Source of the DNA: Tissierella creatinophila DSM 6911
GTDB lineage: Bacteria > Bacillota > Clostridia > Tissierellales > Tissierellaceae
Assembly (NCBI RefSeq): GCF_001940565.1
Contig: NZ_LTDM01000014.1
Span: 1 to 41,623 of the forward strand
Direction: 5' to 3'
Length of the DNA: 41,623 nt
Shown here piece by piece: positions 14,416 through 21,937 of the stretch. The notes under the pieces were generated by a model. It saw only the letters and a list, made by a program, of their open reading frames with translations, searched no databases and was not told the origin of the DNA. The translations under genes and the position numbers were made by a program. The number at the start of each line of letters is the position of its first letter. Positions within the stretch are counted from its first letter, which is position 1.

Positions 14416-14982
14416 CTATTCTAGGATATTTCTTAACCAAGTATTTCTAGTGATTGCATAGTGAGCAACATCATGAAAAACACATTTAACCTTAACCTCC
14501 CGCTTTCCAATTCCTTCAAACTCCATACCACATTTTTTCATGACCTCCCCCGAACCTTCGTTACCGATATAATGTGTAGATTCGATACGATTTAATTCAA
14601 GTTTGTCAAAACATAAGCTCAGTACGGCAGATAAAGCTTCTGTAGTATAGCCCTTGCACCAGTATTGACGATTCAACACATATCCCACACTGGCTTTTTC
14701 ATGTTCTGGTTCTAACCTTAAATCTATGCATCCTATACATTTTTTATTTTCCCTTAATTCAATTGCATAAATGCCGGGTTGTGACCAATAAAAATCAATA
14801 ATTGCTGATTTTGCATCATCTAAGCTTCTTAGTCCATCCCACATCAAATATTTAAGGGTTTCTTCATCACTACCATACTCAAAAACATCTTTGTAATCCT
14901 CTTTTTTAAATCGCCTAAGCAATATGCTTTTTGCCTCAAGAGTTTCATTGTCATATAATAATTCTCTATAGTTATTTTTCAT
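14416..14982 (-). CDS. GNAT-family N-acetyltransferase (RimJ/RimL type)
   Basis: This 188-residue protein fits the RimJ/RimL branch of GNAT acetyltransferases. It shows the opening LLRRFKKEDYKDVFEY, the acetyl-CoA loop region VGYVLNRQYWCKGYTTEAL (about 99-117) and NRIESTHYIGNEGSGEVMKKCGM near the end. The substrate, which could be a protein N-terminus, an amino acid or an antibiotic, cannot be told from sequence. The gene stands alone between two gene scars, and its DNA appears somewhat richer in G+C than its neighbours, which suggests transfer. GGGGGCG lies upstream of the ATG. Confidence 0.85.
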   Translation of the reverse strand: MKNNYRELLYDNETLEAKSILLRRFKKEDYKDVFEYGSDEETLKYLMWDGLRSLDDAKSAIIDFYWSQPGIYAIELRENKKCIGCIDLRLEPEHEKASVGYVLNRQYWCKGYTTEALSAVLSLCFDKLELNRIESTHYIGNEGSGEVMKKCGMEFEGIGKREVKVKCVFHDVAHYAITRNTWLRNILE

Positions 14983-15133
14983 ATTATATACGCCCCCTCA
15001 AAATTCCTATTTATCTATTACATTAAATTATAATCCTTGGCTCATAAAATATCAACAAATGAAAAATGGCAGGTGTATCAGCAAAATCAATTGTCAAAAT
15101 AAACAGCTATGTCGCTCTTGCTTTTCGCTAACA

Positions 15134-15229
15134 CTAGTTCTTCGTATCAGTTAAGAAATCGATAGCCAAACCTATACCTAAGTTAGCATAAGTAGTTGTT
15201 TTACCTAAACCACCTTTTTGGGTAAGCGT
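15134..15229 (-). pseudogene. ParA-type ATPase fragment
   Basis: Thirty-one codons read TLTQKGGLGKTTTYANLGIGLA and then stop soon after. This is the deviant Walker A region of ParA/Soj-type partition ATPases (usual form NQKGGVGKTTT...NLGIGLA). There is no start codon and the rest of the protein is missing. It is a relic of a plasmid or integrative element. The remaining stretch 14983-15133 shows no gene. Confidence 0.7.
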
Positions 15230-15251
15230 ACAATAAAAGATGTATTGATGA

Positions 15252-15283
15252 CTATGGGAAGATACTGTAGTATCTTCCCATAG
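15252..15283. repeat. perfect 15-bp inverted repeat
   Basis: CTATGGGAAGATACT (15252-15266) and its exact complement (15269-15283) are separated by only two bases. A T-rich stretch follows on the plus strand, so it may act as a terminator. The short loop also fits a cruciform or the end of a small mobile sequence. Confidence 0.6.
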
Positions 15284-15321
15284 AGTATTTTATTCTGTTT
15301 TACATGTTTTTTAAATATAAT

Positions 15322-15417
15322 TTATTTTTTATTTTTTGTGTTATTGAAAATTTTTTTAATTAAAAAGACAAAAAATAATATTGTCAATAGAGACGTTATT
15401 TGTGCTAATATTCTCAT
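15322..15417 (-). CDS. tiny membrane peptide, 31 aa
   Basis: An AAGGAG site lies 9 bases ahead of an ATG and 31 codons. The product has one hydrophobic span (ITSLLTILFFVFLI) and a Lys/Asn-rich tail. This is the shape of small regulatory membrane peptides or type I toxins. I see no antisense RNA clearly, so function is open. Confidence 0.5.
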   Translation of the reverse strand: MRILAQITSLLTILFFVFLIKKIFNNTKNKK

Positions 15418-15442
15418 TTACAAGGACTCCTTTATTTTTAAT

Positions 15443-15556
15443 CTATCTTTCTATTCCAACTGCACTAGTTGAATCTATCCACATTACCAGATTCATTAAT
15501 TCTGACCAGGCTATTCCACCCATCATTTTATGCTTACAAAATTCAATTATAAATCC
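15443..15556 (-). other. short open stretch, possible gene remnant
   Basis: Thirty-eight codons are open, including MMGGIAWSELMNLVMWID, with a protein-like composition but no ribosome site in front of the internal ATG. It may be the tail of a lost gene or chance. No family is recognised. Confidence 0.25.
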
Positions 15557-15567
15557 TTAATTCTTTT

Positions 15568-15756
15568 TTATTTATTTTCAATCTTTTTGTCTAATTTATC
15601 TAATAAATAAAACTCTAAGGAACATAATATCATTACAGTACCAGCAAGTAATGGTTTCATTGAAAAGTGATTAATGTCAGCTACATATATAGACAGAATA
15701 ACTATAACAGGACTTATAATTGCTAAAAATTTAATTTTATTTATTATTTTTTTCAT
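15568..15756 (-). CDS. small two-span membrane protein, 62 aa
   Basis: This 62-residue protein has two hydrophobic segments (FLAIISPVIVILSIYVA and LLAGTVMILCSLEFYLL) around a short loop, with Lys-rich ends. I chose the ATG at 15756 because GGGAGGT lies 6 bases upstream. Reading from an earlier GTG would include that site. No family is recognised. It is one of three tiny membrane-protein genes in this gene-poor zone. Confidence 0.6.
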   Translation of the reverse strand: MKKIINKIKFLAIISPVIVILSIYVADINHFSMKPLLAGTVMILCSLEFYLLDKLDKKIENK

Positions 15757-16200
15757 AGATTTACCTCCCACTACTCAAATAGGTAGTTGTTTTTTCAGTT
15801 GTAGTTACTTGGGATTAACAGAAGTTTCATTATATACCAATGGATAAGAATAAACAATAAGAAACAAAAAAATAATGCAATTAATTTAAAGTCTAAAAAT
15901 AATTAGTCATCACAAAATAAATTTCATGTAGTCCTTGAAACTGATACCCTTAAAATATTTATTGATCCCTAGAATTCTCCTTTTTCATTACTTCTATTAT
16001 TTTCCACAACTTGACATCAACCGATAAATATGCTAGTATAATAAATTAAATTTCACTATACATATATAGGGTATAAATTTTATAATACTTTTAAAAATAC
16101 ATCTTATAATTGGAGCATAAATCTAATATTTAGTTTTCACATATTTTAAGCTTTAATCACCTAACTCAAATATATAAAAATTTATTTTAAAGGTCAGAAA
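15757..16200 (+). promoter_or_regulatory. gene-free stretch with a promoter at 16011-16039
   Basis: No gene is visible over these 444 bases. A promoter reads TTGACA (16011-16016), 17 bases, then TGC-TAGTAT (16031-16039) with an extended -10. It points to the small membrane-protein gene about 195 bases downstream, leaving a long A+T-rich leader. Confidence 0.55.
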
Positions 16201-16233
16201 TTGCACAAGCAAATAAAGAAAGGGGGATATGCC

Positions 16234-16431
16234 ATGAGAAGTGGGAAATTTAGGATATGGCTTTTAAATTTTTCTATATTAGGGTTAATGTATACTCTAT
16301 ATTATTTTGCCATGAGAAATACTGCTGGTGTATTAAATACTTTTGATAAATTGATTTGTTTACTTATTGGAACTATTTTTATTATTATTATAATTTATAA
16401 TATAATAATATTTATAAAAGACAAGCAGTAG
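16234..16431 (+). CDS. small two-span membrane protein, 65 aa
   Basis: This 65-residue protein has two hydrophobic segments (WLLNFSILGLMYTLYYFA and LICLLIGTIFIIIIIYNI) and a short charged tail. The start at 16234 is set by GGGGG 8 bases upstream. A longer reading from a TTG at 16201 would cross that site. A strong terminator begins within its last codons. No family is recognised. Confidence 0.65.
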   Translation: MRSGKFRIWLLNFSILGLMYTLYYFAMRNTAGVLNTFDKLICLLIGTIFIIIIIYNIIIFIKDKQ

Positions 16432-16459
16432 ATAATAAATTATCTACGGCTTGTCTTTT
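16416..16459. terminator. bidirectional terminator
   Basis: AAAAGACAAGC-A-GTAGATAA (16416-16435) pairs with TTATCTAC-G-GCTTGTCTTTT (16440-16459), a 19-bp stem with one mismatch and a 4-base loop. The stop of the plus-strand membrane gene lies inside the stem. It can also end minus-strand transcripts from aspA. Confidence 0.8.
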
Positions 16460-16560
16460 ATTGAATTTCTTGCAGTGCTATAAGCAATTCTACTTAACAT
16501 TTCTCTAAATTGTTCAAGTGTTACCACATCAAGATAATATTTAAATCGTTCTCGATAATA
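16444..16560 (-). other. 38-codon open stretch in frame behind aspA
   Basis: Directly after the aspA TAG, the same frame stays open for 38 codons, including DVVTLEQFREMLSRIAYSTA, and then stops inside the terminator stem. Its composition is protein-like. It has no start or ribosome site of its own. It could be a gene remnant, a readthrough tail or chance. No family is recognised. Confidence 0.3.
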
Positions 16561-17982
16561 CTATTCATTTAAAAGATGTTTAGCTGCAATACCAGGTTTT
16601 GTCATTGCAAACTCATCTAATATCTCATTTAATTCTTTTTCAGTTAATAGTCCTTCTTTTATTACGAGATTTCTTACTGATTCTCCTGTCATTATTGCTT
16701 TATCAGCTATTTTAGCAGACGCTTTATAACCTACATGTGGTACTATTGCTGTTATTATTCCTACGCTATTATGAACTAATTGTTTAGCTCTTTCTCTATT
16801 TGCAGTTATTCCATCTATACAGTTTTCTCTAAAAGTTTTTACTCCATTTGTAAGAGTTACTATTGATTCAAATAGATTGTAGAATATAACTGGTTCAAAT
16901 GCATTTAGTTCTAGTTGTCCACCTTCTGCTGCCATTGTAATTGTCATATCATTACCTATTACATTAAAAGCAACCTGACTCATTACTTCAGGTATTACAG
17001 GATTTATCTTTCCTGGCATTATAGACGAACCATTTTGTTTAGCAGGAAGATTTATTTCAGCAAAACCTGTCCTAGGACCAGAAGACATAAGTCTTAAATC
17101 ATTTGAGATCTTTGAAAGATTTACTGATAATGTTTTAAGTGAAGATGAAGCATGTACAAATCCATCTAAGTTTTGTGTTGCATCTATTAAATCTTCTGCT
17201 TGTTTTAACTCTATTCCAGAAACTTTACTAATCATTGGTACTATATCTTTAAAATAAGTAGTATCTACGTTTATGCCAGTTCCTATGGCAGATGCACCCA
17301 TATTTACAATTCTAAGTGCTTCAAAAGCTACCTTAATTCTTTCTATATCTCTTTTGATTACAGAAGCATATGCGTGAAATTCTTGTCCAAGTCTAATGGG
17401 TACAGCGTCTTGCATTTGAGTTCTACCCATTTTTATAACACTATCAAATTCGTGTGATTTTTTCATCAAAGATTCATATAGTTTTTCTAATTCTTCTAGA
17501 GTTTTGGGTATAAGTTTTAAGGTGGCAAGTTTTCCAGATGTGGGAAATACATCATTTGTAGATTGACCCATGTTTACATGGTCATTTGGATGAACTCTAT
17601 CGTATACACCAAGTTCTCCACCTAAGATTTCATTTGCTCTATTTGCTATTATTTCATTAGCATTCATATTTGCTGATGTACCTGCTCCACCTTGTATAGG
17701 GTCGCATATAAACTCATCATGAAGTTCCCCTTCTATTATCTCATCAGATGCTTTTATTATAGCTTCAGCTACTTCATCTGTAAGTAGTCCTGCTTTATTG
17801 TTTGCCATTGCAGCAGCTTTTTTTATCTCTGCAAGAGCTATGATTTGTTCTTTATACATTCCTTTTCCAGTAATATAAAAGTTTTCAGCAGCTCTTAAAC
17901 TTTGAAGACCGTAATATGCTTCCTTAGGAACATTTTTTTCTCCTACTGAATCACTTTCAATTCTGAAATCATTTGAACCCAT
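16561..17982 (-). CDS. aspA: aspartate ammonia-lyase (aspartase)
   Basis: This 473-residue enzyme should convert L-aspartate to fumarate and ammonia in the cytoplasm. It belongs to the aspartase/fumarase superfamily: GRTQMQDAVP (about 186-195) and the mobile catalytic loop GSSIMPGKINPVIPE (318-332), with the catalytic serine, are present. The opening FRIESDSVGEKNVPKEAYYG favours aspartase over class II fumarase, and a separate Fe-S fumarase is encoded at 23454-24880. Length equals the family norm (about 470-480). A promoter lies upstream and GAGGGGGA precedes the ATG. It is a single-gene unit that could work with the asparaginase at 34736. Confidence 0.92.
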   Translation of the reverse strand: MGSNDFRIESDSVGEKNVPKEAYYGLQSLRAAENFYITGKGMYKEQIIALAEIKKAAAMANNKAGLLTDEVAEAIIKASDEIIEGELHDEFICDPIQGGAGTSANMNANEIIANRANEILGGELGVYDRVHPNDHVNMGQSTNDVFPTSGKLATLKLIPKTLEELEKLYESLMKKSHEFDSVIKMGRTQMQDAVPIRLGQEFHAYASVIKRDIERIKVAFEALRIVNMGASAIGTGINVDTTYFKDIVPMISKVSGIELKQAEDLIDATQNLDGFVHASSSLKTLSVNLSKISNDLRLMSSGPRTGFAEINLPAKQNGSSIMPGKINPVIPEVMSQVAFNVIGNDMTITMAAEGGQLELNAFEPVIFYNLFESIVTLTNGVKTFRENCIDGITANRERAKQLVHNSVGIITAIVPHVGYKASAKIADKAIMTGESVRNLVIKEGLLTEKELNEILDEFAMTKPGIAAKHLLNE

Positions 17983-18041
17983 CTAAAATTTCCCCCTCAA
18001 ATTTAATAGTAATTAGTCTTTAGTACTTTATTTCCTTCCTT

Positions 18042-18070
18042 ATAGTATATCTTTAAATTTATTATGTCAA
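18042..18070 (-). promoter_or_regulatory. aspA promoter
   Basis: On the minus strand: TTGACA (18065-18070), 17 bases, TACTAT (18042-18047), about 60 bases ahead of the aspA ATG. Confidence 0.7.
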
Positions 18071-18123
18071 TAAGATGTTTATACTATTAAACTTTATTCA
18101 AATTAATTTACTTCTACAGATGT

Positions 18124-18167
18124 AAATTAATTAGGGAGAAAGATTTAACTTTCTCCCTAATTAATTT
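18124..18167 (-). terminator. terminator behind the sugar-binding protein gene
   Basis: A perfect 19-bp stem (18124-18142 with 18149-18167) around ATTTAA begins 3 bases after the stop of the binding-protein gene. An upstream segment, AATTAATTTAC (18101-18111), can pair instead with 18122-18132, which overlaps one stem arm. Two exclusive folds are therefore possible. Confidence 0.75.
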
Positions 18168-18169
18168 TC

Positions 18170-19504
18170 TTATAAGTTATCCATCATAGTTTGGAATGAA
18201 ACTTGTAATTCTTTATAAGCATCTTCAACTGTAGCTGGATTTATAGAGTTCCAAGAAAGAACTGCATTTTCCCAAGTAGTCGATACTTTACCCCATTCTG
18301 TAAACAATGGACTATATGGTGCTTTTTCATATGAATCATAAACAGTTTTTATTACTTTTTTATCCATTTCTGTTAAATCTGAATCCATATATTTATCTGC
18401 TTTAACATTGTCTAAAATTTTACCAGTTGCCTTAAAGAAATCAACTGCATATTCTGGATTTACTATTTCTTGTATCATAGCTTCTGCTAATTGTTTCTTT
18501 TGTGCATCGTCTTCTATTCTTGAATTTATAGCAAGACCCCATGAGCCTTTCCATTGAGATATAGGATTTCCCATAACTACAACTTGTTGTAGAGGTAATA
18601 CATCTAAATCTTCTCCGTCTCCTGTAAGTTTAGATAAGTTTCCTGTAGACCATGGTCCTTCAAGTCTTATAGAGGTTTTACTACCTGTTTCAAATGAAGA
18701 GTCTATATATCCCCACGCAGCATCTTTGTCAAATAATGGAGTGCCTTGTTCTTTATGTGCTTTCCAATAGTTAAATAAAGCTTTAAATACTTCTTGCTGA
18801 GTTGCATTTAGTTCGGAGAAGTCTTTTGTCATATCAGAATAAAACTTCCCTTCTTCATCTTTTTCCAATAGCTTAATATTTGCTGCATTCATAAATGAAA
18901 CACCAAGCCCCGCATCGAAAAACGGAACTAAAAGATCTTCATTATTTAATTCAGTAAATTCTATTTCTTTTCCTAAGTCTATACCATTAGCTTTCGCATT
19001 TTTAGTGTTTACAAAGTTTACTAGTGTTTCAACATTCATAGGAAAAGCTAGATATTCATCATCTATTTTAAATCTGCCACCTATATTGTTATCATAGTCA
19101 TCAAATCCGCCAAGATTTTTAGCCATAGTTTTAGCATCTAAAGATCCTAGTGCTTCATTTTTGCTCATACCATATATTCTATCTGCTGGTATTGCAAATA
19201 AGTCTGCCACATCTTTGTTTGTTACATCAGTTGAATCTAAAACATCTAGGTGATCAAATGATCCTGTTTCAATAAACTCAATCTTTGAATCTGGATATTC
19301 AACTTTTACTCTTTCTGCCGCTGCTTCATAGTAATCTCTCCAGTCCTTTTCTACTTGAACTGAAATAGTTGCTTTTACTTTATCTAAATCTCCACTCTGT
19401 GATTTACCATCTCCTGCTCCATCATCTGTTTCCTTTGGTGCACAAGCTACAAGAGTTGTAACCATTAATGCGAGTCCAAGTAATAAACTGAGTTTCTTTT
19501 TCAT
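18170..19504 (-). CDS. sugar ABC transporter binding lipoprotein (MalE-like)
   Basis: This 444-residue protein has a lipoprotein signal: MKKKLSLLLGLALMVTTLVAC, cleaved before Cys21 in the lipobox LVAC, then an acidic linker. The body fits a family 1 extracellular solute-binding protein, with features such as AADLFAIPADRIYGM-like early strands, AINSRIEDDAQKKQLAEAM and a C-terminal WENAVLSWNSINPATVEDAY. It should capture maltose or maltodextrin outside the cell. The assignment rests on the phosphorylase and MalQ genes directly upstream. No permease or ATPase partner is in the window. An AAGGGGAT site precedes the ATG. Confidence 0.75.
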   Translation of the reverse strand: MKKKLSLLLGLALMVTTLVACAPKETDDGAGDGKSQSGDLDKVKATISVQVEKDWRDYYEAAAERVKVEYPDSKIEFIETGSFDHLDVLDSTDVTNKDVADLFAIPADRIYGMSKNEALGSLDAKTMAKNLGGFDDYDNNIGGRFKIDDEYLAFPMNVETLVNFVNTKNAKANGIDLGKEIEFTELNNEDLLVPFFDAGLGVSFMNAANIKLLEKDEEGKFYSDMTKDFSELNATQQEVFKALFNYWKAHKEQGTPLFDKDAAWGYIDSSFETGSKTSIRLEGPWSTGNLSKLTGDGEDLDVLPLQQVVVMGNPISQWKGSWGLAINSRIEDDAQKKQLAEAMIQEIVNPEYAVDFFKATGKILDNVKADKYMDSDLTEMDKKVIKTVYDSYEKAPYSPLFTEWGKVSTTWENAVLSWNSINPATVEDAYKELQVSFQTMMDNL

Positions 19505-19562
19505 TTAATCCCCTTCTTTGTTTTATTTGATATTATTTATTTTAAGGAATATACTTAAATGC

Positions 19563-21932
19563 TTATTTATGCTTTTTTATATGCCATATTTCATTTGCAT
19601 AGTCTTCTACAGTTCTATCACTGCTAAATTTACCTGCATTTACTAAATTCATCCAGCACATTTTAGCCCATGAGAGTTTATCTTTATAAGCTGTATTTGC
19701 TTTAATTTGTGCATCTCTATAGCTTTCAAAGTCTTTTAATATAAAGTATGCATCTGGCTTTGAATTATGTGAGCCATGGATTATTGAATCATAAAGTTCT
19801 CTATAAAAACCTGTTCCAGCATCGTTAAAGGTTCCATCTATAAGGGTATCCATGACCCTTTTTAAGCCTTCTACATTTTCATAGTAGTAGATAGGGTCAT
19901 AACTATCCTCAATTTCTTTTATATCCTCTACCCTTAAACCAAATATAAAGTTGTTTTCCTCTCCTGCTTCTTCTACTATTTCTACATTGGCACCATCATA
20001 TGTTCCAATAGTTAGAGCACCATTTAACATAAACTTCATGTTTCCAGTGCCTGATGCTTCTTTGCCTGCTGTAGAAATTTGCTCTGATAAATCTGCTGCT
20101 GGAAAAAGTTTTTCTCCATAAGTTACTCTGTAATTTGTAGCAAATACAACTTTTAATTTATCTCTTACATCCGGGTCTTCATCTATAAGATTTTTGATAT
20201 CATTTATAAACTTAATAATAGCTTTTGCTCTAAAATATCCAGGTGCTGCTTTCCCTCCAAATATAAATGTCTGAGGTACTCTATCTAAATTTGGATTTTC
20301 TTTTATTCTAAAGTATAAATCAAGTATATGAAGGGCATTTAAAAATTGCCTTTTATATTCATGGAATCTCTTTATCTGTATGTCAAATAGAGAATTAGGA
20401 TCTATCTCTATCCCTTCATGTTTCTTTATATATTCAGCTAACTGTTTCTTTTTTGTATTTTTTATATCTAAAAATCTATTAAGTACATATTCATCATCTT
20501 TGTATTTTTCTAAAACTTTTATCTGTTTTAAATCAGTTATCCACCCATCACTTCCTAAGAGTTCAGTTATAAGATCTGAAAGTTCAGGATTTGAAAGAAG
20601 AAGCCATCTTCTTTGCGTTATGCCATTTGTCTTATTGTTAAACTTTTCTGGATAAATTCGGTACCAATTATTAAGTTGAGTATCTTTTAATATTTCTGTG
20701 TGCAGTCTTGCTACTCCATTTACAGAATGACTACCATAAATTGATAAATAAGCCATTCTAATATTATTGTGAGAACTTATTATTTCATATTGATATATAT
20801 TCTTAGAAGATATACCTTTATGAATAAGTTGTTCTTTTAATTTAATATTTATCTTTTCTATTATTTTATATATATTAGGAAGTAGTTCTTTATATAATTC
20901 TATTGGCCACTCTTCTAAAGCTTCGGCTAATATAGTATGATTTGTATAAGAAAAAGTTTCTGTTACTATCTGCCAAGCTTTATCCCATTCTATAGTTTCT
21001 TGTATAGTTAATATTCTCATAAGTTCTGGTATTGCAACTGCTGGATGTGTATCATTAAGTTGAATACTGTGGAATTTACTAAAATCATTTATAGTTGTAT
21101 GACTCTTTTTATATTTTCTAACTAAATCCTGTAATGATGCCGATACAAAGAAGTATTGTTGTCTAAGTCTTAGCTTTTTACCTTCTCTGTCCATATCATT
21201 TGGATATAAAACTTTTGAAATGTTTTCTGCATCATTTTTCTGCTTTACTGAGGCATCATATTCATAATTATTAAACTTCTCAAAATCTAAAGAGACAAGT
21301 GACTCTGACTTCCATAGTCTTAAAGTGTTTATAGTGTTACCACCATATCCTATTATTGGCGTATCAAAAGGTATGGCAAGTACGTTTTGATCAGAATAAC
21401 TTACTATAACAGCTTCATCTCTATTTTCTATAGACCAAGGGTCTCCATGTTCTAACCAATTGTCTGCAGTTTCTATTTGAAAACCATCTTCTATTGCTTG
21501 TTTAAAGAGTCCATATTGATATCTAATACCATATCCATAGAGGGGATAGTCTAAAGTAGCTGCTGAGTCTAAAAAACAAGCTGCAAGTCTTCCAAGTCCA
21601 CCATTTCCAAGTGCAGCATCTTCCTCAGCTTCTTCTATATTATTGAAATTCATACCAAGTTCATCTAAGAGATTTAAGATATCACTTTTAAATGAAAGGT
21701 TTATTATATTGTTACTTAAGGCTCTTCCCATTAAAAATTCCGCACTAAAATAATATGCTTTTCTTTCTCCTTTAAATTTGTTATTAGACTTATTCCAACG
21801 TGGAACTACCTCTGCCATTAAACTTTTTGAAAGAACAAAATACTTTTCATGTACATTACACTCATTCAAGTTTTTTGCAAAATGAACTAAAGCTTCTATT
21901 TCCATTATTTTCTTTATATTTTCTATATCCAT
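19563..21932 (-). CDS. glgP: glycogen/maltodextrin phosphorylase
   Basis: This enzyme of 789 residues removes glucose from alpha-1,4-glucans with phosphate, giving glucose-1-phosphate. The GT35 signature with the pyridoxal phosphate lysine, EASGTGNMKFMLNGALTIGT, is seen near residue 640. GNGGLGRLAACFLDS and RYQYGLFKQ in the N-terminal third are also conserved. Length is near the family norm of about 800. The start is the ATG at 21932 behind GGAGGT. It lies 5 bases after malQ, so the two are cotranscribed. Glycogen and maltodextrin specificity cannot be separated from sequence, and malP would be an equal name. Confidence 0.92.
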   Translation of the reverse strand: MDIENIKKIMEIEALVHFAKNLNECNVHEKYFVLSKSLMAEVVPRWNKSNNKFKGERKAYYFSAEFLMGRALSNNIINLSFKSDILNLLDELGMNFNNIEEAEEDAALGNGGLGRLAACFLDSAATLDYPLYGYGIRYQYGLFKQAIEDGFQIETADNWLEHGDPWSIENRDEAVIVSYSDQNVLAIPFDTPIIGYGGNTINTLRLWKSESLVSLDFEKFNNYEYDASVKQKNDAENISKVLYPNDMDREGKKLRLRQQYFFVSASLQDLVRKYKKSHTTINDFSKFHSIQLNDTHPAVAIPELMRILTIQETIEWDKAWQIVTETFSYTNHTILAEALEEWPIELYKELLPNIYKIIEKINIKLKEQLIHKGISSKNIYQYEIISSHNNIRMAYLSIYGSHSVNGVARLHTEILKDTQLNNWYRIYPEKFNNKTNGITQRRWLLLSNPELSDLITELLGSDGWITDLKQIKVLEKYKDDEYVLNRFLDIKNTKKKQLAEYIKKHEGIEIDPNSLFDIQIKRFHEYKRQFLNALHILDLYFRIKENPNLDRVPQTFIFGGKAAPGYFRAKAIIKFINDIKNLIDEDPDVRDKLKVVFATNYRVTYGEKLFPAADLSEQISTAGKEASGTGNMKFMLNGALTIGTYDGANVEIVEEAGEENNFIFGLRVEDIKEIEDSYDPIYYYENVEGLKRVMDTLIDGTFNDAGTGFYRELYDSIIHGSHNSKPDAYFILKDFESYRDAQIKANTAYKDKLSWAKMCWMNLVNAGKFSSDRTVEDYANEIWHIKKHK

Positions 21933-21937
21933 TATAA

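Noticed and set aside
16561-17982. Class II fumarase (FumC) as the identity of this lyase
   Set aside because: The N-terminal segment RIESDSVGEKNVPKEAYYG and the GSSIMPGKINPVIPE loop fit aspartase better, and an Fe-S fumarase is already encoded nearby.
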